Shown here in pieces: positions 16,126 to 24,804 of a stretch of 64,000 nucleotides of DNA. Under the pieces are notes generated by a model. That model searched no databases. It was not told the origin of the DNA and was given only the letters and a program-made list of their open reading frames with translations. Location: NCBI GenBank assembly GCA_003056245.1, contig MVDH01000004.1:186001-250000 (forward strand), given 5' to 3'. A program made the position numbers and the translations under genes. Within the stretch, counting starts at the first letter, position 1. The number at the start of each line of letters is the position of its first letter. This stretch comes from Cellvibrio sp. 79 (GTDB lineage: Bacteria; Pseudomonadota; Gammaproteobacteria; Pseudomonadales; Cellvibrionaceae).

Positions 16126-16754
16126 AACTTGCGATTTCCTTTAAGCCAGTTTAAATATTCTACTTCATCAATTTCTTGCTGAAGTTTCATTTCAGGCCTG
16201 ATGTTGCCGTGTAATAGTTGCACCCTGACGGTATTTAAAAATGCCCTAACTTCACCTTCAGTTTCCATCCCCGAAATCTTCCTAAAAATCCAATCATAGT
16301 AAAGCTGTCTGTGAATTCTATTGTGTCCTATCGCATTTGGATAGATCGACGATCTTGCATCTGCTTTTGTTTTGGGCATCCAACAGCCGTTATCCGGATC
16401 ATCAATCCGAATAGCTATTTCTTCAAATGCGAGTATCAATCTTGCTTGAAAGGCTTCTGAGTGTTGGCCAGAAATGATGTGATGCGCTTCCCATCTGGCT
16501 GCTGGCCTTGGATGTCCTGCTGCGCGAAGTAAGTATCCCAACCGAGTAGAGGAGTGTTTTTCATTGAGAAGTTCTGCTGAATTCATTGTTTTTGCTTTGG
16601 TTCTAAACTGCATCATAAACGCATTCATTTTTGCTTTTGAGATTGCAGCCATTCGTCGCTCAACACGATTAAATACTTCAAAATCCTTATCAGACATACT
16701 TTCCTCTTTCGCTTTATCCAAAATATTCAAAGGCTTTTTTGTGGGGCTATTCAT
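16122..16754 (-). CDS. AHH-domain nuclease toxin (HNH/Endo VII-like), orphan effector
   Basis: The 210-residue protein carries the AHH signature: Ala90-His91-His92 in WEAHHIISG, Asn122 in DNGCWMP, His144 and His148 in GHNRIHRQ, and Tyr152. These are the metal-binding and catalytic positions of the AHH nucleases of the HNH/Endonuclease VII group, found at the C-termini of polymorphic toxins and type VI effectors. Residues 1-80 are a basic helical region without a PAAR, RHS, signal or other known delivery domain. It is therefore a free-standing toxin or a fragment whose N-terminal carrier was lost. AAGGA lies 10 bases before the ATG. The downstream immunity gene overlaps by 4 bp. Confidence 0.75.
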   Translation of the reverse strand: MNSPTKKPLNILDKAKEESMSDKDFEVFNRVERRMAAISKAKMNAFMMQFRTKAKTMNSAELLNEKHSSTRLGYLLRAAGHPRPAARWEAHHIISGQHSEAFQARLILAFEEIAIRIDDPDNGCWMPKTKADARSSIYPNAIGHNRIHRQLYYDWIFRKISGMETEGEVRAFLNTVRVQLLHGNIRPEMKLQQEIDEVEYLNWLKGNRKL

Positions 16755-16807
16755 ATGTAGGGCGTCCTTATTTTAAGGGTATTGCTATGACGCAATACTC
16801 TCGACAC

Positions 16808-16837
16808 ATAAAAAGCCAGCCCTTTAAAGAGCTGGCT
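16808..16837 (-). terminator. Terminator after the secreted protein gene
   Basis: On the minus strand AGCCAGC (16837-16831) pairs with GCTGGCT (16820-16814), followed by a T-run (TTTTTATG). It closes the 16847-18220 gene and marks the right border of the toxin/immunity unit. Confidence 0.8.
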
Positions 16838-16846
16838 CAGTACAGA

Positions 16847-18220
16847 TTAATTATCGTAAATCACCGCCGGCCCAAGAAAGATCCCCTGCGGATTGGGAAT
16901 TCCATTTTGGTCGAACACATAAATGTAAGCAGCGGTCTGACGATTGAGCGAACCGAAATTGGGTGTGAATTTAAGTTCGGTTGAGCTCCAGTTTTCTACG
17001 TATTGAACTTCTTCATGGGTTACTGCGCTGTATTCGGCGGCGTTGCCTAATACGACGCGTTGGAAAGTGTTATCCATGTAGATATCGTCCAGCCATACTT
17101 TTTGCAAAATATTCACACTGGGGTCAAAGCCAATCAAACCAATGGACGGTGCGTATCCCGGCTTGTCGGATGCGCCGGTGTAATTGCCGACAAAATCTTG
17201 CTGGCCGTTAACTTTGGTTTTCACCGTGTTAGTGGTTTGGTCAATAAAAAGCTCCAGGTGATTCCATTGGCGGGCAACAACATTGGAGCGGTTGTAACCC
17301 ATCATGTCGGCCACATAAATTCCCGTGTTGGTCCAGGACAAACGCATTGCGCCGTTTGCACCGTCAGACTCCCAAATGCGGATATATTTATTGGCACCTT
17401 GCCAACCGGTATTCACATTCAATAATGCAGTTGCACCATTTTTATTTAGCGTGAGAATTTTTGATTTAATCCGGTTCGCATTGTTTTGATCATAAAAATT
17501 GGCGACGAATGTGTAGGTGGCAGGATCATAATGAATGACTCGCCCTTTAACCTGGGTGATACCGGTCCAATGAGGGCCGACATCAACCGTAAATTCATCA
17601 CCTTCAACGGGGTTAAATTGCTCCGTCACATTACCAAGCACAAATGTGAAGTAATCACGCGTATCGTTTTGTTGTTTATACCACCAACTCACATACAACT
17701 TTTTGGGTTCATTGGATGCAAAAACAGTGTCTTTGTTTTGTGCATGCGGGTAAGACAAATGTGCGCCATTACCTTCAGCGTAGTAATAGCTTCCGGTTTT
17801 TGGATAACGTTGGTGTGCAGGTTCTTTTTTAATGTAAAACGGACCCGCACCAGAGTTACGCCACGCCGCTTTCAGCGTATACATAAATTCCGATTTTGTG
17901 AGACCTCTATCAGGTGGAATGGCTGAGAGTGCGGTATTCGGCACACCGTGTTCATAGGCGATATCGGTTTTATCAAAAAGAACAGTGGCGGGTTTTGCGG
18001 TGAAATTACCTTGAACAGTAATTTTGAAGCTTCCAGGTAATTGTTCGTACTGGAGTTGCGGGTTAAGGGTGAATTGGGCATTGGCTGCGACTGATAACAA
18101 TAACGAAGTTTGTAACAAACCTCCTTTGCATAACAATCTTTTCCATATCTCTTTTTTTACCAACACAGCCTGTGTTGACCTTGTTTTCAAATGCGATCCT
18201 CTCAGAAAATTTTGCGTCAT
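16847..18220 (-). CDS. Large secreted protein of unknown function, lectin-fold-like
   Basis: The 457-residue product has a long N-terminal region with a hydrophobic core (about 34-48, GLLQTSLLLSVAANA) that fits a signal peptide cut before QFTLNP. The rest is rich in beta-strands, aromatic residues and Asn/Gly. A segment near 290-370 (WNHLELFIDQTTNTVKTKVN, then VWLDDIYMDN) looks like a concanavalin/LamG-type jelly roll. No catalytic motif of a known lyase or hydrolase was recognised. A GGAGG ribosome site is correctly spaced at the ATG. It is divergent from the halogenase gene. Carbohydrate binding is a reasonable guess in this polysaccharide-degrading background, no more. Confidence 0.7.
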   Translation of the reverse strand: MTQNFLRGSHLKTRSTQAVLVKKEIWKRLLCKGGLLQTSLLLSVAANAQFTLNPQLQYEQLPGSFKITVQGNFTAKPATVLFDKTDIAYEHGVPNTALSAIPPDRGLTKSEFMYTLKAAWRNSGAGPFYIKKEPAHQRYPKTGSYYYAEGNGAHLSYPHAQNKDTVFASNEPKKLYVSWWYKQQNDTRDYFTFVLGNVTEQFNPVEGDEFTVDVGPHWTGITQVKGRVIHYDPATYTFVANFYDQNNANRIKSKILTLNKNGATALLNVNTGWQGANKYIRIWESDGANGAMRLSWTNTGIYVADMMGYNRSNVVARQWNHLELFIDQTTNTVKTKVNGQQDFVGNYTGASDKPGYAPSIGLIGFDPSVNILQKVWLDDIYMDNTFQRVVLGNAAEYSAVTHEEVQYVENWSSTELKFTPNFGSLNRQTAAYIYVFDQNGIPNPQGIFLGPAVIYDN

Positions 18221-18528
18221 ATCTTTACATCCTCCATAAATTAATTGACCAAAAGGAATCGCAGTTTACTTAAAGGTAGAGAGAGAAAGTGATATTTGCG
18301 TCAACAAATACAAAGCTTATATTTGCGGTCATGAAAGGTTCATCAAAAAGTGAAGAGATCATAATAGCTAATACCTATGACTCATAACTGTACATCCGAC
18401 TATTAGGTGCCGACACTAGCGCACGCCATTATTGGCTATAGCGATGTATTGAGTTTTTACCCATCAAATAATTTCTATAACGTTGCAAGAATTTTAATTA
18501 AAAAGCTCTGGATTGGACCTGACAAGAT
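18221..18528. promoter_or_regulatory. Divergent control region between secreted protein and halogenase genes
   Basis: This 308-base AT-rich region must carry promoters for both divergent genes. A near-direct repeat (gatatttgcg near 18291 and tatatttgcgg near 18320) may be a regulator site. Nothing else is clear, and the halogenase ATG has only a weak ribosome site. Confidence 0.4.
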
Positions 18529-20016
18529 ATGACTGCACCTATAAAAAAAATCGTAATTGCCGGTGGTGGAACGGCAGGCTGGATGGCGGCCGCAACCATT
18601 TCACACCACCTCGGATCGGTATTGGACATTCGTCTTATTGAATCAGAAGAAATCGGCACTGTGGGAGTCGGTGAGGCCACTGTTCCGCCAATGCAAACAT
18701 TCCATAAATTATTAAATATTGATGAGCAGGATTTTTTGCGTGCTACCCAAGGTACCTTCAAGTTGGGTATCAATTTTGAAAACTGGGGACAGAAAGGCGA
18801 TCAATATATTCATTCCTTTGGGGTAACTGGTAAAGAATTATGGATGGCTGATTTCATTCACTTTTGGTTGAAAGCAAAAGGAATGGGATTAGAAAATGAT
18901 TACGGGGATTTTTGTTTTGAATTGCAAGCGGCGAGGTTAGGTAAGTTTGCGATCACTGAAAACCCGCGCACCAATTATGCCTATCATTTTAATGCATCTC
19001 TCTACGCTAAATTTTTGCGTAAATACAGTGAGGCTCGTGGTGTAAAGCGTACCGAAGGAAAGATTGTTGGCGTTGCAACCCATAGTGATGATGGATTTAT
19101 TAAAAGTGTGACCCTGGAATCCGGCGAAGTGGTGGAAGGGGATTTATTTATCGACTGTACCGGCTTTCGCGGTTTGCTAATTGAGCAAACCCTGCATACC
19201 GGCTACGAAGACTGGTCGCAGTGGTTGCTAAATGATAGCGCTATTGCTGCGCAAACTAAAAATCCGCTCCCTGCATTACCGTACACTCGCGCTGTTGCGC
19301 ATCAGGCAGGTTGGCAATGGCATATTCCATTGCAAAGTCGTATCGGCACCGGTTTTGTTTATTGCAGCAAATATATTTCTGACGATGATGCCAGAAGGAC
19401 ATTCTTCGATAATTTGCCCGGAAAATTAATTAATGAACCCCATGTGCTGAAATTTAAAACCGGTCGGCGCAAAAGAAGCTGGAATAAAAATTGCGTTGCT
19501 TTGGGATTATCTAGCGGGTTTATTGAACCATTGGAATCCACCAGTATCCATCTGATTATGAATGGTGCTTTGCGATTGGTGAGATTTTTTCCGAGTAATG
19601 GAATTAAAGAATCGAGTGTAGCTGAATATAATGAGCAAACCAGAAATGAAATTGAACGCATCCGCGATTTTGTGATTTTGCATTATAAAGCGACTATTCG
19701 CGATGACACTCCCTATTGGCGTTACTGCAGGGATATGGATATTCCGGACACGCTTGCCCATCGCATCAAATTGTTCAGGGAAGCAGGGATAGCCTATAAG
19801 GCCGAAGGTGAAATTTTCCAGTTGGATTCCTGGTCACAAGTGATGATTGGACAACGGATAATCCCTGAGGATTATCATCAATACGTTGATGCAATGAACC
19901 ATCAGGATCTGTGCAAATACATGCAGGTTTTTTCCGCGGATATTAAAAAACGTGCAATGCAATTACCGAGTCATGAGGATTTTGTAAGGCAGTATTGCGC
20001 GGAGGATCAAGCGTAG
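18529..20016 (+). CDS. Flavin-dependent tryptophan halogenase family protein
   Basis: These enzymes use FADH2 and oxygen to form hypochlorous or hypobromous acid, which a lysine guides to the indole ring of tryptophan or a related substrate. Seen here: the FAD-binding GGGTAGW (residues 12-18), the catalytic lysine position at Lys78 in TQGTFKLG (equivalent to Lys79 of PrnA), and the halogenase motif WQWHIP that excludes monooxygenase chemistry. The length of 495 fits. No flavin reductase or natural-product cluster lies nearby. Stand-alone copies are common in Cellvibrio, Xanthomonas and Caulobacter, often near TonB receptors; none is present here, so the substrate is open. Confidence 0.88.
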   Translation: MTAPIKKIVIAGGGTAGWMAAATISHHLGSVLDIRLIESEEIGTVGVGEATVPPMQTFHKLLNIDEQDFLRATQGTFKLGINFENWGQKGDQYIHSFGVTGKELWMADFIHFWLKAKGMGLENDYGDFCFELQAARLGKFAITENPRTNYAYHFNASLYAKFLRKYSEARGVKRTEGKIVGVATHSDDGFIKSVTLESGEVVEGDLFIDCTGFRGLLIEQTLHTGYEDWSQWLLNDSAIAAQTKNPLPALPYTRAVAHQAGWQWHIPLQSRIGTGFVYCSKYISDDDARRTFFDNLPGKLINEPHVLKFKTGRRKRSWNKNCVALGLSSGFIEPLESTSIHLIMNGALRLVRFFPSNGIKESSVAEYNEQTRNEIERIRDFVILHYKATIRDDTPYWRYCRDMDIPDTLAHRIKLFREAGIAYKAEGEIFQLDSWSQVMIGQRIIPEDYHQYVDAMNHQDLCKYMQVFSADIKKRAMQLPSHEDFVRQYCAEDQA

Positions 20017-20036
20017 TTTCATAATCGCACAATAAC

Positions 20037-20073
20037 GCAAACTGGATACCATTTGTATTTTCATCCAGTTTGC
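20037..20073 (+). terminator. Hairpin after the halogenase gene, probable terminator
   Basis: A perfect 11-bp inverted repeat (gcaaactggat at 20037-20047, atccagtttgc at 20063-20073) lies between the convergent halogenase and lipoprotein genes. The T-tract is delayed (ccctttt), so it may act as a weak bidirectional terminator. Confidence 0.4.
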
Positions 20074-20106
20074 ACAAAGCCCTTTTCACGTTAAACGCAA
20101 TCCTGA

Positions 20107-20391
20107 TTATTGTGGTGGTAATTGTTCTGAGCCCAAATTGTTGGGAGGCAGCTGCAATTGACCCGGTGTTAATCCTTGTGCAGCCAAAGTAGAAAAACTG
20201 CTTTGGCTTGATGTCGATGCACTAGTGGTACTGGATGAAATGGTTTCACTGGATGCCGCCGATGAGCTCGCAATGGAACTGCTACTCATTGCAGAACTGC
20301 TTGTGCTGGAATTGGTGGTACTACTGCCTCCACATCCAACAAGTTGCAGTGAAAGCATAAGCGCGCTGGTTATAAACATAACGCTACGCAT
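20107..20391 (-). CDS. Small serine-rich lipoprotein coupled to ycnI
   Basis: The 94-residue product begins MRSVMFITSALMLSLQLVGC, a lipoprotein signal with Cys20. It is followed by about 45 residues of almost only Ser, Thr and Ala, and a short tail rich in Gln, Leu and Pro. Poly-serine linkers of this type are common in Cellvibrio secreted proteins, but here no folded domain follows. The start overlaps the stop of the DUF1775 gene as TGATG, so translation is coupled. The function is unknown; a surface-exposed tether or spacer acting with the copper protein is possible. Confidence 0.65.
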   Translation of the reverse strand: MRSVMFITSALMLSLQLVGCGGSSTTNSSTSSSAMSSSSIASSSAASSETISSSTTSASTSSQSSFSTLAAQGLTPGQLQLPPNNLGSEQLPPQ

Positions 20392-21143
20392 CAGTATTTC
20401 ACCCAAAATTCTTCATCGGGATGGATCTCACTCAATACCGAATATTTTGAATCCGCTTGTATCAGTGCGGTTGTATTTGTGTTTGCGCTGTAGCCAGCGG
20501 CTCCTTTCCAAACAATTTCCGCGTCATTAAAAATACTCATATCGTGCAAGTGATCAGGCGCCTTGTATTTATTCCATCCTTTGGTGCGTACAGGATAAGC
20601 CAGGAAACCTGGTGCAGGATTTTCGGTGGAAGTAGAGCTGTGATCATGATCATCGCTAATGGCAGTCCAGGGTGTAGAAATTTCTTCGTCATTATTATTT
20701 TTACAGTACTGCACCGTTGGTAAATACACTTTGGTGAACGTAGGTGCATTCACTTTTGCACGCAGCGGTAACCAATAGTGGTGTGTGTCACCCCCTTTGT
20801 TAGCAGCGTCAGGTTTTGTCCAGATTACTTTAGTGATAACACCGGCTTCATTTTTTACCAGAGTAGCGTTACCGAAAACGGTATCCAATGGGCGAAGGCT
20901 CGTTAATGTTTCCGGAATTTGCACTTCAACACGCAAAGTATCGTACGCGGTGGTAACACCATCAACGGTTTGTGAGCAGCCGTGAGGAACACTCAATACA
21001 ATTTCTTGCGTTTTACCCGCATACACGGGTGATGTTGCAATCCCCACATGGGCAAATGCATAGCTTGTGGTGGATGCAAAGATTGCAATTGCAGATGTGC
21101 GATATAATGTGCGGCAGATAGTTATTAATTTTTTTGATTTCAC
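20391..21143 (-). CDS. YcnI-like (DUF1775) periplasmic copper-binding protein
   Basis: YcnI proteins bind copper through the amino group and side chain of their first mature residue, a histidine (mono-histidine brace). The 250-residue product has a signal peptide (residues 1-31) predicted to be cut after SYAFA, which leaves HVGIATSP with His32 first, exactly as the family needs. Further family features are SVPHGCSQ with Cys, the WTKPDA segment, and a two-cysteine core. A His/Asp cluster DDHDHSS follows later. The start is a GTG with a strong AGGAGGAGG ribosome site. The usual YcnI C-terminal membrane helix is missing; instead a coupled Ser-rich lipoprotein follows. It is divergent from the MbnP-MbnH operon. 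Confidence 0.85.
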   Translation of the reverse strand: MKSKKLITICRTLYRTSAIAIFASTTSYAFAHVGIATSPVYAGKTQEIVLSVPHGCSQTVDGVTTAYDTLRVEVQIPETLTSLRPLDTVFGNATLVKNEAGVITKVIWTKPDAANKGGDTHHYWLPLRAKVNAPTFTKVYLPTVQYCKNNNDEEISTPWTAISDDHDHSSTSTENPAPGFLAYPVRTKGWNKYKAPDHLHDMSIFNDAEIVWKGAAGYSANTNTTALIQADSKYSVLSEIHPDEEFWVKY

Positions 21144-21334
21144 AGGTTTCCTCCTCCTTAAAAGTTTTGCGAATCATACAAATTTAAAAAAATATGAACA
21201 TGCGGCAAATTAGCGCACCCCAACGAAATGGGCGGAGTTTGATTGTTTAAATGACAAGGTGCGACAATTTGACTCATTGGTGATTTTTATTTTTTTACCT
21301 ATCCTGCGCCAAGATTTCAATTTCTGGTGCAATC

Positions 21335-22369
21335 ATGAAAACGTTGTTACTTCAAAAAAAATTACTTGGATCAATGCAGAACAAAGTGATACAAAATACA
21401 GTGATGTATGTTACTTGCCTTGCATTAACTGCGTGCGGCAGTTCCAGTTCGGACCCCGGCAATTCCCCAACTGCAAAATCATCTAGCCCGGGAGCTGTTA
21501 GTAGCGCATCAAGTTCCAGTGCAAGCAATGCCCCTGTCGCAATTACAATTCCTTTTGAAGCATTTTCCGGATCTACTGAAATTAAATGCGGCGTCGCATT
21601 GGAAGGATTAGGTACTGTTAGTACGCGTGCGACAGTTGCGGATTTTCGTTTTTATATACATAACCTGCTTTTAGTTACGAGCACCGGTGTTGAATTGCCC
21701 ATTGCACTTGATGAAAACGGACTTCAGGTAGATAACATTGCACTGCTGGATTTTCGCGATAAATTAGGCACCGGCACAACATCTTGCCAAGGTGATGCAA
21801 ACCCTGCATTGAATAAAAAAATTACAGGTAAAGTTTTAATTGGTAACAATACCGTTTCGAGTTTGCGCTTTGTATTGGGTGTTCCGGCTACGCATAACCA
21901 CACTGACCAGACCGCAGCAAAAGAGCCATTAAAAACACCGGGGCTCTCTTCCGGTATGCATTGGGGCTGGAATATCGGCTACAAATTCACGGGCATTGAT
22001 TTATTTACCGATGTGGCCATTACCCGCCCGGGTGATGCTACCTGGACCAACAATCGCTGGAATATTCATTTGGGAAGTACCGGTTGTACTGGTGCGGCAG
22101 CCGCAGGGGAAAAAGTTGTTTGTACTGCAGAAAATAGAGCAGAAATAACGCTGAATGATTTTGTGGTAGGCAAATCGGTAGTGAAACTGGATCTGGCTAA
22201 AATCGTGGCGAAAAACAATTTGGGACAAGATATTGCCAGCTCTGCTGGTTGTATGTCCGGTGCAACAGATTCCGAGTGCGCAGAAATTTTTGCGAGCTTT
22301 GGTTTAAGCCATGCTACACAAACCAGCAGTCCGCTAGCCCAAACCGTTTTTTCATTAGTTACCCAATAA
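21335..22369 (+). CDS. MbnP family lipoprotein (metallo-mystery pair, Cys-rich partner)
   Basis: MbnP proteins are periplasmic copper-binding partners of the diheme enzyme MbnH, which converts a conserved tryptophan of MbnP to kynurenine. The 344-residue product has a lipobox (LTAC, near residue 34) and a Ser-rich linker, then the MbnP domain from about 65: ATVADFRFYIHNL, DNIALLDFRD, an aromatic GMHWGWNIGYKF segment, and three cysteine pairs. Trp candidates for modification are those in HWGWN and the TWTNNRWN segment. An in-frame ATG at 21374 would also give a lipoprotein signal. The MbnH gene follows after 20 bp. No methanobactin precursor gene was seen. Confidence 0.88.
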   Translation: MKTLLLQKKLLGSMQNKVIQNTVMYVTCLALTACGSSSSDPGNSPTAKSSSPGAVSSASSSSASNAPVAITIPFEAFSGSTEIKCGVALEGLGTVSTRATVADFRFYIHNLLLVTSTGVELPIALDENGLQVDNIALLDFRDKLGTGTTSCQGDANPALNKKITGKVLIGNNTVSSLRFVLGVPATHNHTDQTAAKEPLKTPGLSSGMHWGWNIGYKFTGIDLFTDVAITRPGDATWTNNRWNIHLGSTGCTGAAAAGEKVVCTAENRAEITLNDFVVGKSVVKLDLAKIVAKNNLGQDIASSAGCMSGATDSECAEIFASFGLSHATQTSSPLAQTVFSLVTQ

Positions 22370-22389
22370 ATTTCAGGTAGATAGTAAAC

Positions 22390-23538
22390 GTGAAATTTAT
22401 AACTATCGGTTTAATGCTGGTGTTATTGGCAGGTTGTTATGGCGATAGCCAAACTAAAGTTAATGATACCTCTGCAATAGTGACAGAGTTCAACTGGAAT
22501 TTGCCGCCACAAATGGCACTTCCAGTTGAGCCTGCGGATAATCCGATGACTGAAGCTAAATTTCAGTTGGGTCGCCATTTATTTTATGACAAGCGTTTAT
22601 CGGGCGGCGGTACGATTAGTTGTGCATCTTGTCACGAACAAAATAAAGCGTTTGCTGATAACCAAATTCGCCCGCTTGGTGGTGCTGGTGATTTGCACCC
22701 ACGTAATTCCCAAAGCCTCGCCAATTCTGCCTGGTTTGCTTCGGTGACCTGGGGTAATCCGTCGCTCACAACGATTGAGCAACAAACTATGTTGCCGTTA
22801 TTTGGTGTTGATCCCATTGAACACGGCATTAACGAAACGAATCATCCCGCCATTTTGCAGTCGATTTTGCAAGACGCGCGCTACAAACCGTTGTTTGCAC
22901 AAGCCTATCCAAATCTGCAACAAATTGACTGGAAACAATTGGTGGATTCACTCGCAACATTTGTGCGCGGCATTATTTCTTTTCGCAGTGCTTACGACCG
23001 CTACATCGCCGGTGATAAATCGGCGCTGAGTGAGAGCGCAAAACGGGGCATGCAATTATTTAACAGTGAGCGCCTGGAATGTTTTCATTGCCACGATGGG
23101 CATTTATTTACCGACTCCGTTCGCGATCGCTCAATGCTTGTTTTTGAAACGCCGTTTCACAATACCGGCCTTTATAACATTGATGGTGTAGGTGGATATC
23201 CCGCTCCTAATACCGGTGCTCATGAAGTCACCGGGCGCGCTGTAGAAATGGGTGCGTTTCGTGCGGCCAGTCTACGGAATGTCGCCGTGACTGCGCCTTA
23301 TATGCACGACGGTAGTATTGCGACGCTTGCTGATGTTGTTCGCACTTACGCTGCCGGTGGCCGAAACATTATTGAAGGTGAAAATATCGGTGATGGGCGA
23401 CGCAATCCCTATAAAGACAGTTTTATTGCCGGCTTTGAAATTAGCGAAGAAGAAATTGCCGACGTTATCGCATTTTTAAATAGCCTGACCGATGAACAAC
23501 TCCTGATAGATGATCGCTACGGAAATCCTTTTGAATGA
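22390..23538 (+). CDS. MbnH family diheme enzyme (cytochrome c peroxidase-like)
   Basis: This diheme c-type protein belongs to the MauG/bacterial peroxidase superfamily, in the branch that pairs with MbnP and oxidises its tryptophan. The 382-residue product has a lipobox (LLAGC, Cys16), unlike most soluble members. The two heme sites are visible: CASCH (Cys78, Cys81, His82) and CFHCH (Cys231, Cys234, His235), with the conserved GRHLFYDKRLSGGG and APYMHDGSIATL regions. It starts at a GTG after a weak AGGTAG. It overlaps the next gene by 4 bp (ATGA), so the outer membrane protein that follows is part of the same unit. Confidence 0.9.
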   Translation: MKFITIGLMLVLLAGCYGDSQTKVNDTSAIVTEFNWNLPPQMALPVEPADNPMTEAKFQLGRHLFYDKRLSGGGTISCASCHEQNKAFADNQIRPLGGAGDLHPRNSQSLANSAWFASVTWGNPSLTTIEQQTMLPLFGVDPIEHGINETNHPAILQSILQDARYKPLFAQAYPNLQQIDWKQLVDSLATFVRGIISFRSAYDRYIAGDKSALSESAKRGMQLFNSERLECFHCHDGHLFTDSVRDRSMLVFETPFHNTGLYNIDGVGGYPAPNTGAHEVTGRAVEMGAFRAASLRNVAVTAPYMHDGSIATLADVVRTYAAGGRNIIEGENIGDGRRNPYKDSFIAGFEISEEEIADVIAFLNSLTDEQLLIDDRYGNPFE

Positions 23539-24761
23539 ATCACCTCACACGTTTAATCATTGCTATTGCCGGATTTGCATTGCCGCCGTTCGCGCAACAT
23601 TTACACGCTCATGGACTGCAATTGGACGATGTGGCGACAAACTCATTAAATGCAGCGGTTGTTACCACCTGGCGGTCTGCTGCTGCAGTGGATGACACCA
23701 CCGCATGGCGGCTGCCAGGTTTTTTAATGGGCGGTGAGAGCTGGCCGGTTGATGAAGGCGTGAACCTGGATGAGGTGAATATCAGTGGCCGTTATGTCAT
23801 TGACCATCATTTTTATGCAGTAGGTAAAGCAGGAGTTCACGGTACCGGTAAAGGTAGTGATCACGGCGATTCCGTTGAAATCCAGCATGCGTATTTGGGC
23901 TGGCGTAGCCGCTGCAAAACATTTTGTTTTGCTGCTGAAGCGGGAAAAATGTCTGCGCTTTTTTCACCAGCGATGGCTGAGCATCCATCGACACGACATT
24001 TCAGTGAAGCTTCACTCATTTTGGATACATTTTTTGGCCGTGATTTTCACGATCAGGGGGCACGTATTTTATTTCAATCCGATTGGGGTATTAGTGGTGG
24101 TATTGAACATTGGCGTGGACAAGCATTTCCATCAATCGCCACAGAAGAGGGGGGCAACAACGATATTTTTATTCGCTACGATTTGGCCACTGAAAATATT
24201 GTTGTAGCGTTAGGCTTATGGGGAATGCGTGCCGATGCAACAAATCGGATTGATCATCGTTACAGCGCAGATCACACACACAGTTCGAACACTGCACCAT
24301 TGTTTCCATCGGTCGGCTTCACTGGCAAAACCGAATTGTATGGCATTCACGGTAATGTACGATGGAATTTTGCTGCTGATTGGGCGCTCGGTGTAAGTGG
24401 TGAATGGGTTGAATCAGAAGCAAATGGATTTTTGCAACATAATCAGCGCATAGCTGATGTGTTAAGTGAAGCACAAGGTGCCTGGATTCAACCATCGGTG
24501 CATTGGCGTAATCACACATTGGCAGTGCGCGCAGAACAATTGCATGTGGACAATTATCTGGAGGGGCCTGCCGCCCCCGCATTAACACTGGATTCCGGTT
24601 TAACAAATAACGGCCTTAATCCGGAACGGATTTCAGCGGTGTGGTTATGGGATTGGAAACGCAATGTGACATTGCGTTTTGAAGCCATTGATGATCGCAG
24701 CTTGCCTGATGAGGCGTCGCGCGTGGCAGTCGGAATTATTTGGCGACAAGATCTTTATTAG
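23535..24761 (+). CDS. Outer membrane beta-barrel-like protein of the MbnP/MbnH operon
   Basis: The 408-residue product has a signal peptide (cut near LHAHG) and then alternating hydrophobic/polar segments ending in an aromatic-containing residue (IIWRQDLY), the pattern of an outer membrane barrel. It contains many histidines (FYAVGKAGVHG, DHTHSS, RHFSEAS) that could bind metal. The start lies inside the end of the MbnH gene. I do not know a named family; proteins of this kind appear as third gene with MbnP/MbnH in some bacteria (from memory). A role in copper passage across the outer membrane is an inference from context. Confidence 0.72.
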   Translation: MNHLTRLIIAIAGFALPPFAQHLHAHGLQLDDVATNSLNAAVVTTWRSAAAVDDTTAWRLPGFLMGGESWPVDEGVNLDEVNISGRYVIDHHFYAVGKAGVHGTGKGSDHGDSVEIQHAYLGWRSRCKTFCFAAEAGKMSALFSPAMAEHPSTRHFSEASLILDTFFGRDFHDQGARILFQSDWGISGGIEHWRGQAFPSIATEEGGNNDIFIRYDLATENIVVALGLWGMRADATNRIDHRYSADHTHSSNTAPLFPSVGFTGKTELYGIHGNVRWNFAADWALGVSGEWVESEANGFLQHNQRIADVLSEAQGAWIQPSVHWRNHTLAVRAEQLHVDNYLEGPAAPALTLDSGLTNNGLNPERISAVWLWDWKRNVTLRFEAIDDRSLPDEASRVAVGIIWRQDLY

Positions 24762-24804
24762 CTTTCGCAAATACACTTGTGGGTGTTTTTATTTATTGCT
24801 CACG

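Noticed and set aside
21144-21334. Hidden methanobactin precursor between ycnI and mbnP
   Set aside because: No short frame with a ribosome site and paired cysteines was found in the 190-base gap; a precursor elsewhere cannot be excluded.
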